Assembly (NCBI GenBank): GCA_910584865.1
Contig: CAJUCE010000002.1
Coordinates: forward strand, 246,137-310,136
From: an uncultured Acetatifactor sp.
GTDB taxonomy: Bacteria > Bacillota > Clostridia > Lachnospirales > Lachnospiraceae
Length of the DNA stretch: 64,000 nucleotides
Direction of reading: 5' to 3'
The notes under the pieces are model-generated. The model had not been told where the DNA came from. It searched no databases and was given only the letters and a program-made list of their open reading frames with translations. Each line of letters opens with the position of its first letter. Position 1 is the stretch's first letter. Shown piece by piece: positions 44,565-52,058 of this stretch. The position numbers were made by a program, and so were the translations under genes.

Positions 44565-45305
44565 ATGGAATACACATATGCCGCGTATCGTAATATGATG
44601 AAAAGCTTAAAGAATAATGGTTATACACCGATCCGGTTCTGTGACGTATCCGATGAAATAGACTATCCGGCAATTATCCGTCATGATGTGGATATGGATT
44701 TGCAGGAAGCCGTAAAGCTTGCCGGGATTGAAAAGAATGAGGGTATCAGGTCTACCTATTTTGTGATGCTCTCTTCTGAATATTATAATCTTCTTACGGG
44801 AAGAAATTTAAAAAGTGCCCGGGAAATACTGAGACTGGGACATGAGATCGGCCTTCACTTTGACATTACGGCTTATGATGCAGAACTTACCATAAACAAG
44901 CTCGGGGGGGTACTTAAGAAAGAGATATCTCTTCTTGAAAGCATTTTAGATATCAAGGTTAAGAGTATTTCCTGGCATATTCCAAGAGAGGATTTACTTG
45001 GTATGCATCTTGATTTCCTTGATGAAATGGGTATTTGCAACGCCTATGACCCATATTTTTATTCCGGTTACAAGTATGTATCAGACAGTATGATGCGCTG
45101 GCGTGAGCCATTGGAAGCATATATCGAAAAGAAACAGTATAAGAAGCTCCAGATTCTCACGCATCCCATTTGGTATAGAGAGATACAAAATATGGCAGAT
45201 GAAGAGATTCTGCGTGAGAACCGGGATAAGAAGATAGATATCATCGGGAGATATTTGGATACTATCAAACCGGGCTGCTATTCAGGAAATTCGTCTGTGG
45301 ATTAA
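44565..45305 (+). CDS. Polysaccharide-deacetylase-like protein
   Basis: About 246 residues with features of the NodB/CE4-like fold: AIIRHDVDMD (metal-binding Asp/His-type motif) near residue 38, and LGHEIGLHFDITAYD. The catalytic C-terminal His is less clear (LTHPIWYRE). Proteins of this kind in EPS loci deacetylate sugars or act on lipid-linked units. Start uncertain: ATG 44565 lies 12 nt after AGGAG, TTG 44556 lies 3 nt after it, and GTG 44529 overlaps the upstream gene. Confidence 0.72.
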   Translation: MEYTYAAYRNMMKSLKNNGYTPIRFCDVSDEIDYPAIIRHDVDMDLQEAVKLAGIEKNEGIRSTYFVMLSSEYYNLLTGRNLKSAREILRLGHEIGLHFDITAYDAELTINKLGGVLKKEISLLESILDIKVKSISWHIPREDLLGMHLDFLDEMGICNAYDPYFYSGYKYVSDSMMRWREPLEAYIEKKQYKKLQILTHPIWYREIQNMADEEILRENRDKKIDIIGRYLDTIKPGCYSGNSSVD

Positions 45306-45366
45306 CTGTGGTAAATATTGAAATGTATGTATAACATACATTGGTATGCGTGCAGGAGGCATAGAA

Positions 45367-46290
45367 ATGATTTACGCAAAGGACATTGTAGATTTTTTGC
45401 AAAATATGGGGGTAAACGCTATCTGCTGCGGAAATGAGTATCTGCGGGTGAATGGATTTTCAAGTATTTCAAATATGCAGCATGGAACTGTTACCTGGTT
45501 ACGGAAGTTTGATAAAGGAAATATTCCCGCTTTCAATGAATTTCACAATATACTTTTGATTACGACGCCAGAAGTTTATGAACATTTAAAAGGAATTCAT
45601 GAAAGTGCAATACTTGTAGATCATCCTAAGATGTGTTTTTTTGAAACTGTAAAAAATTTTTTCTTACAGGAGCCGCAATATTATATTTCCCCTACTGCAG
45701 ATATCAGGACGATAAATGTTGGGAGAGATGTAGCAATTGGAAGCCATTGCTCAATTGGCGAAAATGTTATTATTGGGGACCGGGTTATTATAGAAGACCA
45801 TGTACAGATCGAAAACCATGTACAGATAGGAAACGATTGTGTAATTTCTTCAGGTGTGGTTATTGGCGCTAATGGTTTTGGTTACTATAGAGACATTGAC
45901 GGAAATAACAGCGCAGTTCCGCACATAGGGGGTGTCCGTATTGGGGATCATGTTGACATTGGTTCAAATACCTGCATCGACAGAGGGACGATCGAAGATA
46001 CCATAATCGGGGATTACACCAAAATTGATAATTTGTGCCATATAGGACATAATGCAAAAATCGGTAAAAACGTCTTTATAATTGCGCTGTCTATGATAGG
46101 CGGAAGTGCAGTTTTGGAAGATGAAGTATATGTAGCCCCTGGCGCTAAAATTATGAATCAATTACATGTCGGAAAAAATGCGTTTGTCGGAATGGGAGCT
46201 GTTGTGACAAAAAGTGTTGGAGAAAACGATGTTGTTGCCGGTGTTCCGGCACGGGTAATTCGTAAGAGATTGCCGGAAGACAGAGAATAG
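45367..46290 (+). CDS. LpxD-like hexapeptide acyltransferase
   Basis: A 307-residue protein with the LpxD layout: an N-terminal non-repeat domain (about 1-100), then a left-handed beta-helix with the LpxD motifs VVIGANGFGYYRD and IGSNTCIDRGTIEDTIIGD, and a C-terminal VVAGVPARVIRKR. LpxD N-acylates UDP-3-acyl-glucosamine in lipid A synthesis, which a Gram-positive should not make, so a role in N-acylating an EPS amino sugar is more likely. His in CHIGHNAKIG matches the LpxD catalytic position. ATG 45367 follows AGGAGG at 45355. Confidence 0.85.
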   Translation: MIYAKDIVDFLQNMGVNAICCGNEYLRVNGFSSISNMQHGTVTWLRKFDKGNIPAFNEFHNILLITTPEVYEHLKGIHESAILVDHPKMCFFETVKNFFLQEPQYYISPTADIRTINVGRDVAIGSHCSIGENVIIGDRVIIEDHVQIENHVQIGNDCVISSGVVIGANGFGYYRDIDGNNSAVPHIGGVRIGDHVDIGSNTCIDRGTIEDTIIGDYTKIDNLCHIGHNAKIGKNVFIIALSMIGGSAVLEDEVYVAPGAKIMNQLHVGKNAFVGMGAVVTKSVGENDVVAGVPARVIRKRLPEDRE

Positions 46291-46326
46291 TGAGTTTGAT
46301 GCATTGTCTACAGAGGAGAAAATAAC

Positions 46327-46475
46327 ATGACGAAAGAAAAGCACAGAATTTTTGGTTTTGATATTTTGTTTCTTTGTTATGCTGTTTTCTTATGTCGGTG
46401 ATAATCTATTATTTTTTCGACAGGCCAATACAGAGAGCTGTATTGGCGGGATACAGGACAGGGAAAGAGAAGTAA
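46327..46475 (+). pseudogene. Remnant of an acyltransferase-3 family gene
   Basis: An ATG at 46327 after GAGGAG opens MTKEKHRIFGFDIL, the typical N-terminus of OafA-like acyltransferase-3 membrane proteins (normally ~350 residues). After ~14 codons the frame becomes unrelated, and a second frame encodes a hydrophobic segment plus YYFFDRPIQRAV to TAA 46475, like the family's C-terminal helix. The middle appears to have been deleted with a frame change. This would once have been an O-acetylase acting on the polysaccharide. Confidence 0.5.
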
Positions 46476-46503
46476 ATTCCTCATTTTCAATATAGAATAT
46501 GAA

Positions 46504-46554
46504 AAAGGCCAGATATAAACAGTATTTTTTTGTTTTATATCTGGCCTTTGTTTT
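46504..46554 (+). terminator. Strong terminator at the end of the EPS operon
   Basis: AAAGGCCAGATATAAA (46504-46519) pairs perfectly over 16 bp with 46534-46549, followed by GTTTTG. Suitable as a bidirectional terminator. Confidence 0.88.
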
Positions 46555-46584
46555 GCTCTTTATACAAACACCCAAACATAAAAA

Positions 46585-46706
46585 TCCCGGGCCTGCACCA
46601 ACGCGAAGCCCGGAATAAAGAGGTGGCCTGTGGCCCCTCTTAAAGAGGTGGTCAGGGCCCCTCTTAAAGGGGAGGATAAGGTCCCGTTTTCCGGGGCCTA
46701 AGTATT
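46585..46706 (+). repeat. Four consecutive hairpins, two of them tandem copies
   Basis: Hairpin 1 is CCGGGC/GCCCGG (46587-46613). Hairpins 2 (46618-46641) and 3 (46643-46665) are near-copies, each with AAGAGG pairing CCTCTT around a G/C core. Hairpin 4 (46679-46699) pairs AGG-CCC with GGG-CCT. No open frame covers the region. It lies between two transcription units; function unknown. Confidence 0.65.
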
Positions 46707-46802
46707 ACTTTTTTCTTTCGTATGATCAAAGGAGGGGGTTCCTTGACAATAACTATTGTTGCCGGAAAAGAAGGAATTATTCTTTTTTTGAAAAATTTTT
46801 TA

Positions 46803-46831
46803 TTGTGTTCGGAGATAATCTGTTATATACT
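46803..46831 (+). promoter_or_regulatory. Promoter for the SEC-C protein gene
   Basis: TTGTGT at 46803-46808 and TATACT at 46826-46831 with a 17-nt spacer, about 170 nt upstream of the gene. The GC-rich leader (46840-47005) contains several complementary G/C runs (for example CCGGGG with CCCGG around 46910) and could fold, but I do not recognise a riboswitch. A second TATAAT lies at 46846-46851. Confidence 0.45.
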
Positions 46832-47005
46832 GATAGAAGCGGGTATAATTTCCGCCGGCGGAGGGCGTATTTCGGGACATTGCCCTGTTTTGAGATTGGG
46901 AGATTCCCGGGGCAGCTCCCGGTGACGGGGACGCCGGTTGGGATGGATACTGCAGAAAAAATGGCCGGCGGGCGAGACCGGCAGGATTTGAAAAGGTGGT
47001 AGAGT

Positions 47006-47509
47006 ATGGCATTATTGGAAAAATGGAGAGACATAGCATACAACGATGCAGTGGGAAAGGACAAGCTGCAGGCGTTTTGGGCGGCATATTTTCAGGAAGA
47101 GAAGGATATTTATGCCCGGCTTTTGAAAAATCCCGACGAGGTGGTACGGGGGACGGTGAAGGAGCTGGCCGATCGATATGAAGTATCGGTGATGACCATG
47201 ACCGGTTTTCTGGATGGCATCAATGACAGTTTAAAGGAGTCCAATCCCATCGAGGAGATGGAAGAGGATACGGAAGTGAATCTGGGCTTTGAAAAAGCAC
47301 TTTTGTATAAAAATATGGTGGCTGCGGACGCGGACTGGCTGTACAATCTGGAAGAGTGGAACGATATTTTTGACGAGGATACCAGGAAAGCTCTGTATAA
47401 GGAGCAGAAAGCTTCCACCACGATCGTGAAAGGGGCAAAGGTATATCCCAATGATCCCTGTCCTTGCGGAAGCGGCAAAAAGTACAAGAAATGCTGCGGC
47501 AAAAAGTAA
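47006..47509 (+). CDS. SEC-C metal-binding domain protein
   Basis: A 167-residue protein. Residues 1-140 are a predicted all-helical domain (MALLEKWRDIAYNDAVGK) and the C-terminus is a canonical SEC-C zinc motif (PNDPCPCGSGKKYKKCCG). SEC-C motifs occur in SecA and in many small proteins of unclear role. The helical domain is found in conserved clostridial proteins of unknown function. AAAGGTGG precedes the ATG. A terminator follows. Confidence 0.88.
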   Translation: MALLEKWRDIAYNDAVGKDKLQAFWAAYFQEEKDIYARLLKNPDEVVRGTVKELADRYEVSVMTMTGFLDGINDSLKESNPIEEMEEDTEVNLGFEKALLYKNMVAADADWLYNLEEWNDIFDEDTRKALYKEQKASTTIVKGAKVYPNDPCPCGSGKKYKKCCGKK

Positions 47510-47532
47510 GGACCGGTATTTTCCACAGGTAG

Positions 47533-47567
47533 AAAAAGGACTCTTTTCGCCGAAAAGGGTTCTTTTT
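47533..47567 (+). terminator. Terminator after the SEC-C gene
   Basis: AGGACTCTTTTCG pairs with CGAAAAGGGTTCT (one G-T type mismatch) around a 1-2 nt loop centred at 47550, followed by TTTTTG. Confidence 0.75.
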
Positions 47568-47614
47568 GCAAAATGAAGCTCTACTGTATTACCGTTTTCT
47601 ATGTGGGAGGCAGG

Positions 47615-47749
47615 TTGAAAGAATATTTGGACAAAGTACAGGCCGTAGACGCATCTTTCGCGGAGGCGGTGGATGAGGACGGGCGGCCAAAACGAAAGCA
47701 TGGTAAGGACAGTTCGCCAGAAAAAGAGAATGAAGGAGCAGAACAGTGA
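47615..47749 (+). CDS. Small hypothetical protein coupled to the CBS gene
   Basis: TTG 47615, 4 nt after GGGAGG (47605-47610), opens a 44-codon frame (KEYLDKVQAVDASFAEAVDE at the start, Lys/Glu-rich at the end) whose TGA overlaps the GTG of the CBS-domain gene (GTGA at 47746-47749). The overlap, ribosome site and codon use like its neighbours support a real small gene. No known domain; a soluble, highly charged peptide. An in-frame GTG at 47603 has no ribosome site. Confidence 0.5.
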   Translation: MKEYLDKVQAVDASFAEAVDEDGRPKRKHGKDSSPEKENEGAEQ

Positions 47750-48162
47750 ACATTGCATCATTTTTATTGCCCAAGGCGGAAGTGGCGTACCTGAGGGATG
47801 ATATGACGCTGCGGCAGGGGTTGGAGAAGCTGCGCAGAAGCGGGTTCACGGCCATACCGGTCATAGACAAGGAAGACAGATATGTAGGTGTTGTCAGCGT
47901 GGGAGATTTTCTCTGGAATATTCTTGCATATAACCAGACGCTGGAGGATATCACGCTGAAAAAGCTGGAGCATATGACAGTGCGGGATTTCCTGCAGAGC
48001 GGAAAGGTACAGCCGGCCTGTATTGACACGGCGATGGAAAATCTGCTGGAATGTGCGAAAAATCAGAATTTTGTGCCGGTTATTGACGACAGAAATGTAT
48101 TTATCGGAATTGTTACCCGAGGTGATATCATAAAATACTTTGTGGATAAATATAAAAGATGA
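47746..48162 (+). CDS. CBS-domain pair protein
   Basis: A 138-residue protein made of two CBS motifs (YLRDDMTLRQGLEKLRRSG with AIPVIDKEDRYVGVVSVGD, and CIDTAMENLLECAKNQNF with VPVIDDRNVFIGIVTRGDI). CBS pairs bind adenine nucleotides and regulate partners; stand-alone members have unclear targets. GTG 47746 is preceded by AAGGAG and overlaps the small ORF upstream. apt follows 39 nt later. Confidence 0.9.
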   Translation: MNIASFLLPKAEVAYLRDDMTLRQGLEKLRRSGFTAIPVIDKEDRYVGVVSVGDFLWNILAYNQTLEDITLKKLEHMTVRDFLQSGKVQPACIDTAMENLLECAKNQNFVPVIDDRNVFIGIVTRGDIIKYFVDKYKR

Positions 48163-48201
48163 GCATAATTTCATTTAAAAATACATAGGAGAGGTATAAA
48201 T

Positions 48202-48726
48202 ATGAAGAAATTGGAAGAATATGTAGTAAGCATTCCGGATTTCCCCGAGGAAGGCATTATTTTCAGGGATGTGACCAGCGTACTGCAGGATGCGGAAGGA
48301 TTGCAGCTGGCCATCGATACCATGCAGGATAAGGTGAAGGATCTGGAGTTTGACGTAGTGGTGGGGCCTGAGTCCAGAGGTTTTATATTCGGTACTCCCA
48401 TTGCCTATAATCAGAAAAAGCCCTTTGTTCTGATCCGCAAGGCAGGAAAGCTTCCCAGAGAGACGGTTTCCGTGTCTTATGAGCTGGAGTACGGAAGTGC
48501 CACCATCGAGATGCACAGGGACAGTATCCGTCCGGGTCAGAAGATTTTGATCGTGGATGACCTGATTGCCACGGGAGGAACTACGGAGGCTATGATAAAG
48601 CTGATCGAGAGCCTTGGCGGGGAGGTTGTGGGAATCGTAGTGCTGATCGAGCTGGCCGGTTTAAAGGGACGGGAGAAGCTTTCAGGATACCGGCTGGAGT
48701 CGGCGATCTGTTATGAGGGCAAATAA
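48202..48726 (+). CDS. apt: Adenine phosphoribosyltransferase
   Basis: Salvages adenine to AMP using PRPP. The product is 174 residues; MKKLEEYVVSIPDFPEEGIIF, GPESRGFIFGTPIAY and the PRPP-binding KILIVDDLIATGGTTEAM are diagnostic. AGGAGAGG lies about 8 nt before ATG 48202. apt beside relA is the standard Firmicute arrangement. Confidence 0.96.
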   Translation: MKKLEEYVVSIPDFPEEGIIFRDVTSVLQDAEGLQLAIDTMQDKVKDLEFDVVVGPESRGFIFGTPIAYNQKKPFVLIRKAGKLPRETVSVSYELEYGSATIEMHRDSIRPGQKILIVDDLIATGGTTEAMIKLIESLGGEVVGIVVLIELAGLKGREKLSGYRLESAICYEGK

Positions 48727-48802
48727 AACGGCGCGACGATAAGTCTCAGGAGAAGAGCCCGGGCAGGTTGGGGCCGGCAGGGTAAATGTTCAGCGTACAG
48801 GC

Positions 48803-48842
48803 GCCGTGCGGAGGGAGCCGGCTGCTGCGGCTCTCCGGCGGC
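48803..48842 (+). other. GC-rich hairpin in the apt-relA gap
   Basis: GGGAGCCG (48813-48820) pairs with CGGCTCTC (48828-48835) and flanking GCCG/CGGC extends the stem. The T-run needed for an intrinsic terminator is missing. The 168-nt gap otherwise shows no gene. Confidence 0.45.
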
Positions 48843-48894
48843 AGATTTCGGGCAGCGGACCCGGCAGGTGTAAAAACGGGAATAGAAAGCGTGG

Positions 48895-51204
48895 ATGGCT
48901 ATGGCAGAAGAAAAGAATGACGAGATTTTTGATGACGGAAAAATGAGTGAATATCATGAATTTGTGAATCCTGAAGATTTGTATCAGGAGCTGATTCATC
49001 GTGTGCACAGATACCATCCCAGCGATGATATTTCCCTGATTGAGAAGGCATATAAGACTGCGGCTCAGGCACATAAGGATCAACTGCGCAAGTCAGGGGA
49101 GCCCTATATTATCCATCCGCTGAATGTGGCGATTATTCTGGCGGAGCTGGAGCTGGATAAGGAGACCATCGTGGCGGGGATTCTCCATGATGTGGTGGAG
49201 GATACCATCATGACGGAGGAGGATCTGAAGCGGGAATTCGGGGACGATGTTGCACTGTTGGTGGATGGGGTTACGAAGCTGGAGAGGATCCCTCTGTCGG
49301 CAGGAGAAAACCAGCCGGATGAGAAGCTGGAGATGCAGGCGGAGAATCTGCGGAAGATGTTTCTGGCTATGGCAAAGGATATCCGTGTGATTCTGATCAA
49401 GCTGGCGGACCGGCTCCATAATATGCGCACTCTCCAGTACAAGAAGCCGGAGAGCAGACAGCGTATCGCAAAGGAGACGCTGGAGATTTACTGTCCCATT
49501 GCCCAGCGGCTGGGAATCAGCAAGCTGAAGATCGAATTGGACGATTTGTCGTTGAAATATCTGGAACCTGACGTCTATTATGACCTGGTGGAGAAGATTT
49601 CCGTGCGAAAGAGCGTCCGGGAGAAATATATTCAGAGCATTGTGGACGAGGTGGGAGAGCATATCCGCAAGGCGGGGATCGAGGCGAAGATCGACGGACG
49701 AGTCAAGCATTTTTTCAGTATTTACAAGAAGATGGTAAATCAGGACAAGACACTGGACCAGATTTACGATCTGTTTGCGGTACGGATTATCGTGGACAGT
49801 GTGAGGGACTGTTATGCGGCGCTGGGGGTCATTCATGAGATGTATAAGCCCATTCCCGGCCGCTTTAAGGATTATATTGCCATGCCGAAGCCAAATATGT
49901 ACCAGTCGCTGCATACCACGCTGATCGGCAGTTCGGGACAGCCCTTTGAGATTCAGATCCGCACCTTTGAGATGCATAAGGCGGCGGAATACGGTATCGC
50001 TGCCCATTGGAAATATAAGGAGGCCTCCGACGGGAAGAAGGTGGCCGCCCAGGAGGAAGAGAAGCTGGTATGGCTGCGCCAGATATTGGAATGGCAGCGG
50101 GACATGTCGGATAACCGTGAATTTATGAAGCTTCTGAAAAATGATCTGGATCTGTTTTCCGACAATGTGTATTGCTTTACGCCTACCGGCGAAGTGAAGA
50201 ATCTGCCGGCGGGTTCGACTACCATAGACTTTGCCTACAACATTCACTCCGCAGTGGGGAACCGGATGGTGGGAGCCAGGGTCAATGATAAGCTGGTAAC
50301 CATTGACTATGAGATCAAAAACGGCGACAGGGTGGAGATCATTACATCCCAGAATTCCAAGGGACCCAGCAGGGACTGGCTGAATGTAGTGAAGAGTACT
50401 CAGGCCAAGAACAAGATTAACCAGTGGTTTAAAAACGAGCTGAAGGAAGACAACATCCTCAAGGGGAAGGAGCTGCTGGCCAGTTACTGCAAATCCAAGT
50501 CCATCAACCTTTCCGAACTGATGAAGCAGGATTACATGAATGCGGTGATGCGCAAGTACGGATTCAGGGATTGGGAATCGGTATTGGCGGCCATCGGCCA
50601 CGGGGCTCTGAAAGAGGGCCAGGTGGTCAACAAGATGCAAGATCTCTATGACAGAGAACACAAAAAGGAGATGACCAACGAAGAGGTTCTGGCCAGTATC
50701 ACGGAAGCAGGTGCGGTATCTGCCGCGAAGCCGGCCAGCATAAAGGCCAAGAGCGGCATCGTAGTAAGGGGAATTGCGGATCTTTCCGTGCGGTTTTCCA
50801 AATGCTGTTCTCCGGTTCCGGGAGATGAGATTGTAGGTTTTGTCACCAGGGGCAGAGGAATCTCCATCCACCGGACGGATTGTGTGAATATGATGAATCT
50901 GCCGGAGATCGAACGGGCCAGAATCATCGACGCGGAATGGCAGGCTCCTGAGGATACCTCCGAAAAATATGTGGCGGAGATCGATATCTATGCCAATAAC
51001 AGGAACGGTCTGCTGGCGGATATCGCCAAGGCGCTGACGGAGAGGAATATCGACATCCTGTCTCTCAATACCAGGGTCAGCAGGCAGGGGCTTGCCACAT
51101 TGCAGACTGCCTTTGAGGTGGAGAGCAAGGAAGAGCTGAACCGTGTAATCGATAAAATCCGCGGAATCGAGAGCGTAGTCGATATCGAGCGGGCTACAGG
51201 TTGA
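48895..51204 (+). CDS. relA: Bifunctional (p)ppGpp synthetase/hydrolase, Rel/SpoT family
   Basis: Makes and degrades the stringent-response alarmones. The product is 769 residues with all domains: HD hydrolase (His74; HD pair His98-Asp99 in ILHDVVEDT), synthetase (DRLHNMRTL leading to GRFKDYIAMPKPNMYQSLHT), TGS (VYCFTPTGEVKNLPAGSTTI), zinc-finger/RIS region (VRFSKCCSPVPGDEIVGF) and C-terminal ACT (about residues 690-769). The intact HD motif argues for hydrolase activity as well. Start may be ATG 48895 or 48901. Confidence 0.96.
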   Translation: MAMAEEKNDEIFDDGKMSEYHEFVNPEDLYQELIHRVHRYHPSDDISLIEKAYKTAAQAHKDQLRKSGEPYIIHPLNVAIILAELELDKETIVAGILHDVVEDTIMTEEDLKREFGDDVALLVDGVTKLERIPLSAGENQPDEKLEMQAENLRKMFLAMAKDIRVILIKLADRLHNMRTLQYKKPESRQRIAKETLEIYCPIAQRLGISKLKIELDDLSLKYLEPDVYYDLVEKISVRKSVREKYIQSIVDEVGEHIRKAGIEAKIDGRVKHFFSIYKKMVNQDKTLDQIYDLFAVRIIVDSVRDCYAALGVIHEMYKPIPGRFKDYIAMPKPNMYQSLHTTLIGSSGQPFEIQIRTFEMHKAAEYGIAAHWKYKEASDGKKVAAQEEEKLVWLRQILEWQRDMSDNREFMKLLKNDLDLFSDNVYCFTPTGEVKNLPAGSTTIDFAYNIHSAVGNRMVGARVNDKLVTIDYEIKNGDRVEIITSQNSKGPSRDWLNVVKSTQAKNKINQWFKNELKEDNILKGKELLASYCKSKSINLSELMKQDYMNAVMRKYGFRDWESVLAAIGHGALKEGQVVNKMQDLYDREHKKEMTNEEVLASITEAGAVSAAKPASIKAKSGIVVRGIADLSVRFSKCCSPVPGDEIVGFVTRGRGISIHRTDCVNMMNLPEIERARIIDAEWQAPEDTSEKYVAEIDIYANNRNGLLADIAKALTERNIDILSLNTRVSRQGLATLQTAFEVESKEELNRVIDKIRGIESVVDIERATG

Positions 51205-51212
51205 GAGTAGGT

Positions 51213-51352
51213 AGGGGATGGTTTCGGGACAATAGCAGAACTGGAAAACAGCTATTGTCCGGAAACTATCCGGAAGGATTTGCGGACGCATCTTTTAGCG
51301 GCCGGAAATTCTTCCCAGAGGGGATGGTTTCGGGACAATAGCAGAACTGGAA
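51213..51352 (+). repeat. Duplicated stem-loop element, copy B (upstream of MBL hydrolase)
   Basis: Same architecture as the element at 11861-12006. An exact 34-nt direct repeat (51213-51246 and 51319-51352) flanks a 72-nt core. GGACAATAGC (51227-51236) pairs with GCTATTGTCC (51251-51260) around AGAACTGGAAAACA. The stem sequence differs from copy A but pairing is kept; the loop and the core stretch GCGGCCGGAAATTCT are conserved. The right copy ends at the ribosome site TAGGAG. Confidence 0.8.
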
Positions 51353-51366
51353 TAGGAGAATAGAAA

Positions 51367-52023
51367 ATGGCAGAGATAAAGATTGGTCGGATGGTGCTGG
51401 GCGTATGCCAGACGAATTGTTATTTTTTATATAGGGACGGAACGCAGGATGCGGTTGTGGTAGATCCGGCGGACAAGGGGGCCAATATTTACGCAGCCCT
51501 GCAGAAAAACGGATTCCGGGTGGCAGGAATTTTGCTGACCCACGGACATTTTGACCATATCTGGGGGCTGGATGCCCTTCGGGATGCGGCCAACGGGGGC
51601 GCAGAGGGGCTGGAAGAAGTCAAAGCCTATGCCTGTGAGGAGGAGCGGGAGCTTTTGAAAAGTGCCCGACTGAATGTATCGGCCCAGGCGGGCAGAGCCT
51701 GCGAGACATATGCGGATGTGTATGTGAAGGACGGGCAGGAGATTACGCTGGCAGGCATGACCTGTAAGGTGATTGCCACCCCGGGGCATACGGCGGGGGG
51801 ATGCTGTTACTACTTTGCGGAAGCAGGTATTCTGGTATCGGGGGATACTTTGTTTGCAGAGTCTGTGGGCAGGACGGATTTTCCCACAGGGAGTATGGGG
51901 ACGCTGATCCGTTCTATCAAGGAGAAGCTCTTTGTATTGCCGGATGACACGAAGGTTTATCCGGGACATGGGGAGAGAACAACAATAGGGTATGAGAAGG
52001 CGAACAATCCTTTCTGCGTTTGA
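51367..52023 (+). CDS. MBL-fold metallohydrolase (glyoxalase II-like)
   Basis: A 218-residue metallo-beta-lactamase-fold hydrolase of the YcbL/hydroxyacylglutathione hydrolase-like group. Metal ligands: His59, His61, Asp63, His64 in THGHFDHIWG, then the TPGHTAGG histidine, the SGDTLFAESVGRTD aspartate and a C-terminal GHGERTT histidine. Substrate unknown. It lies between relA and hemZ in many clostridia; here three genes separate it from hemZ. Its leader carries duplicated element copy B. Confidence 0.9.
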   Translation: MAEIKIGRMVLGVCQTNCYFLYRDGTQDAVVVDPADKGANIYAALQKNGFRVAGILLTHGHFDHIWGLDALRDAANGGAEGLEEVKAYACEEERELLKSARLNVSAQAGRACETYADVYVKDGQEITLAGMTCKVIATPGHTAGGCCYYFAEAGILVSGDTLFAESVGRTDFPTGSMGTLIRSIKEKLFVLPDDTKVYPGHGERTTIGYEKANNPFCV

Positions 52024-52058
52024 GGGAAGAGCCGCCCTGTACGGAAAGGAAATCAGAT

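Noticed and set aside
46722..46925. 67-codon open frame before the SEC-C gene
   Set aside because: It covers the promoter at 46803-46831 and a GC-rich leader. The translation is low in plausible protein character.
49093..51291. 732-codon reverse-strand open frame opposite relA
   Set aside because: An antisense shadow of a high-GC gene with clear RelA domains; no ribosome site and no recognisable domain.
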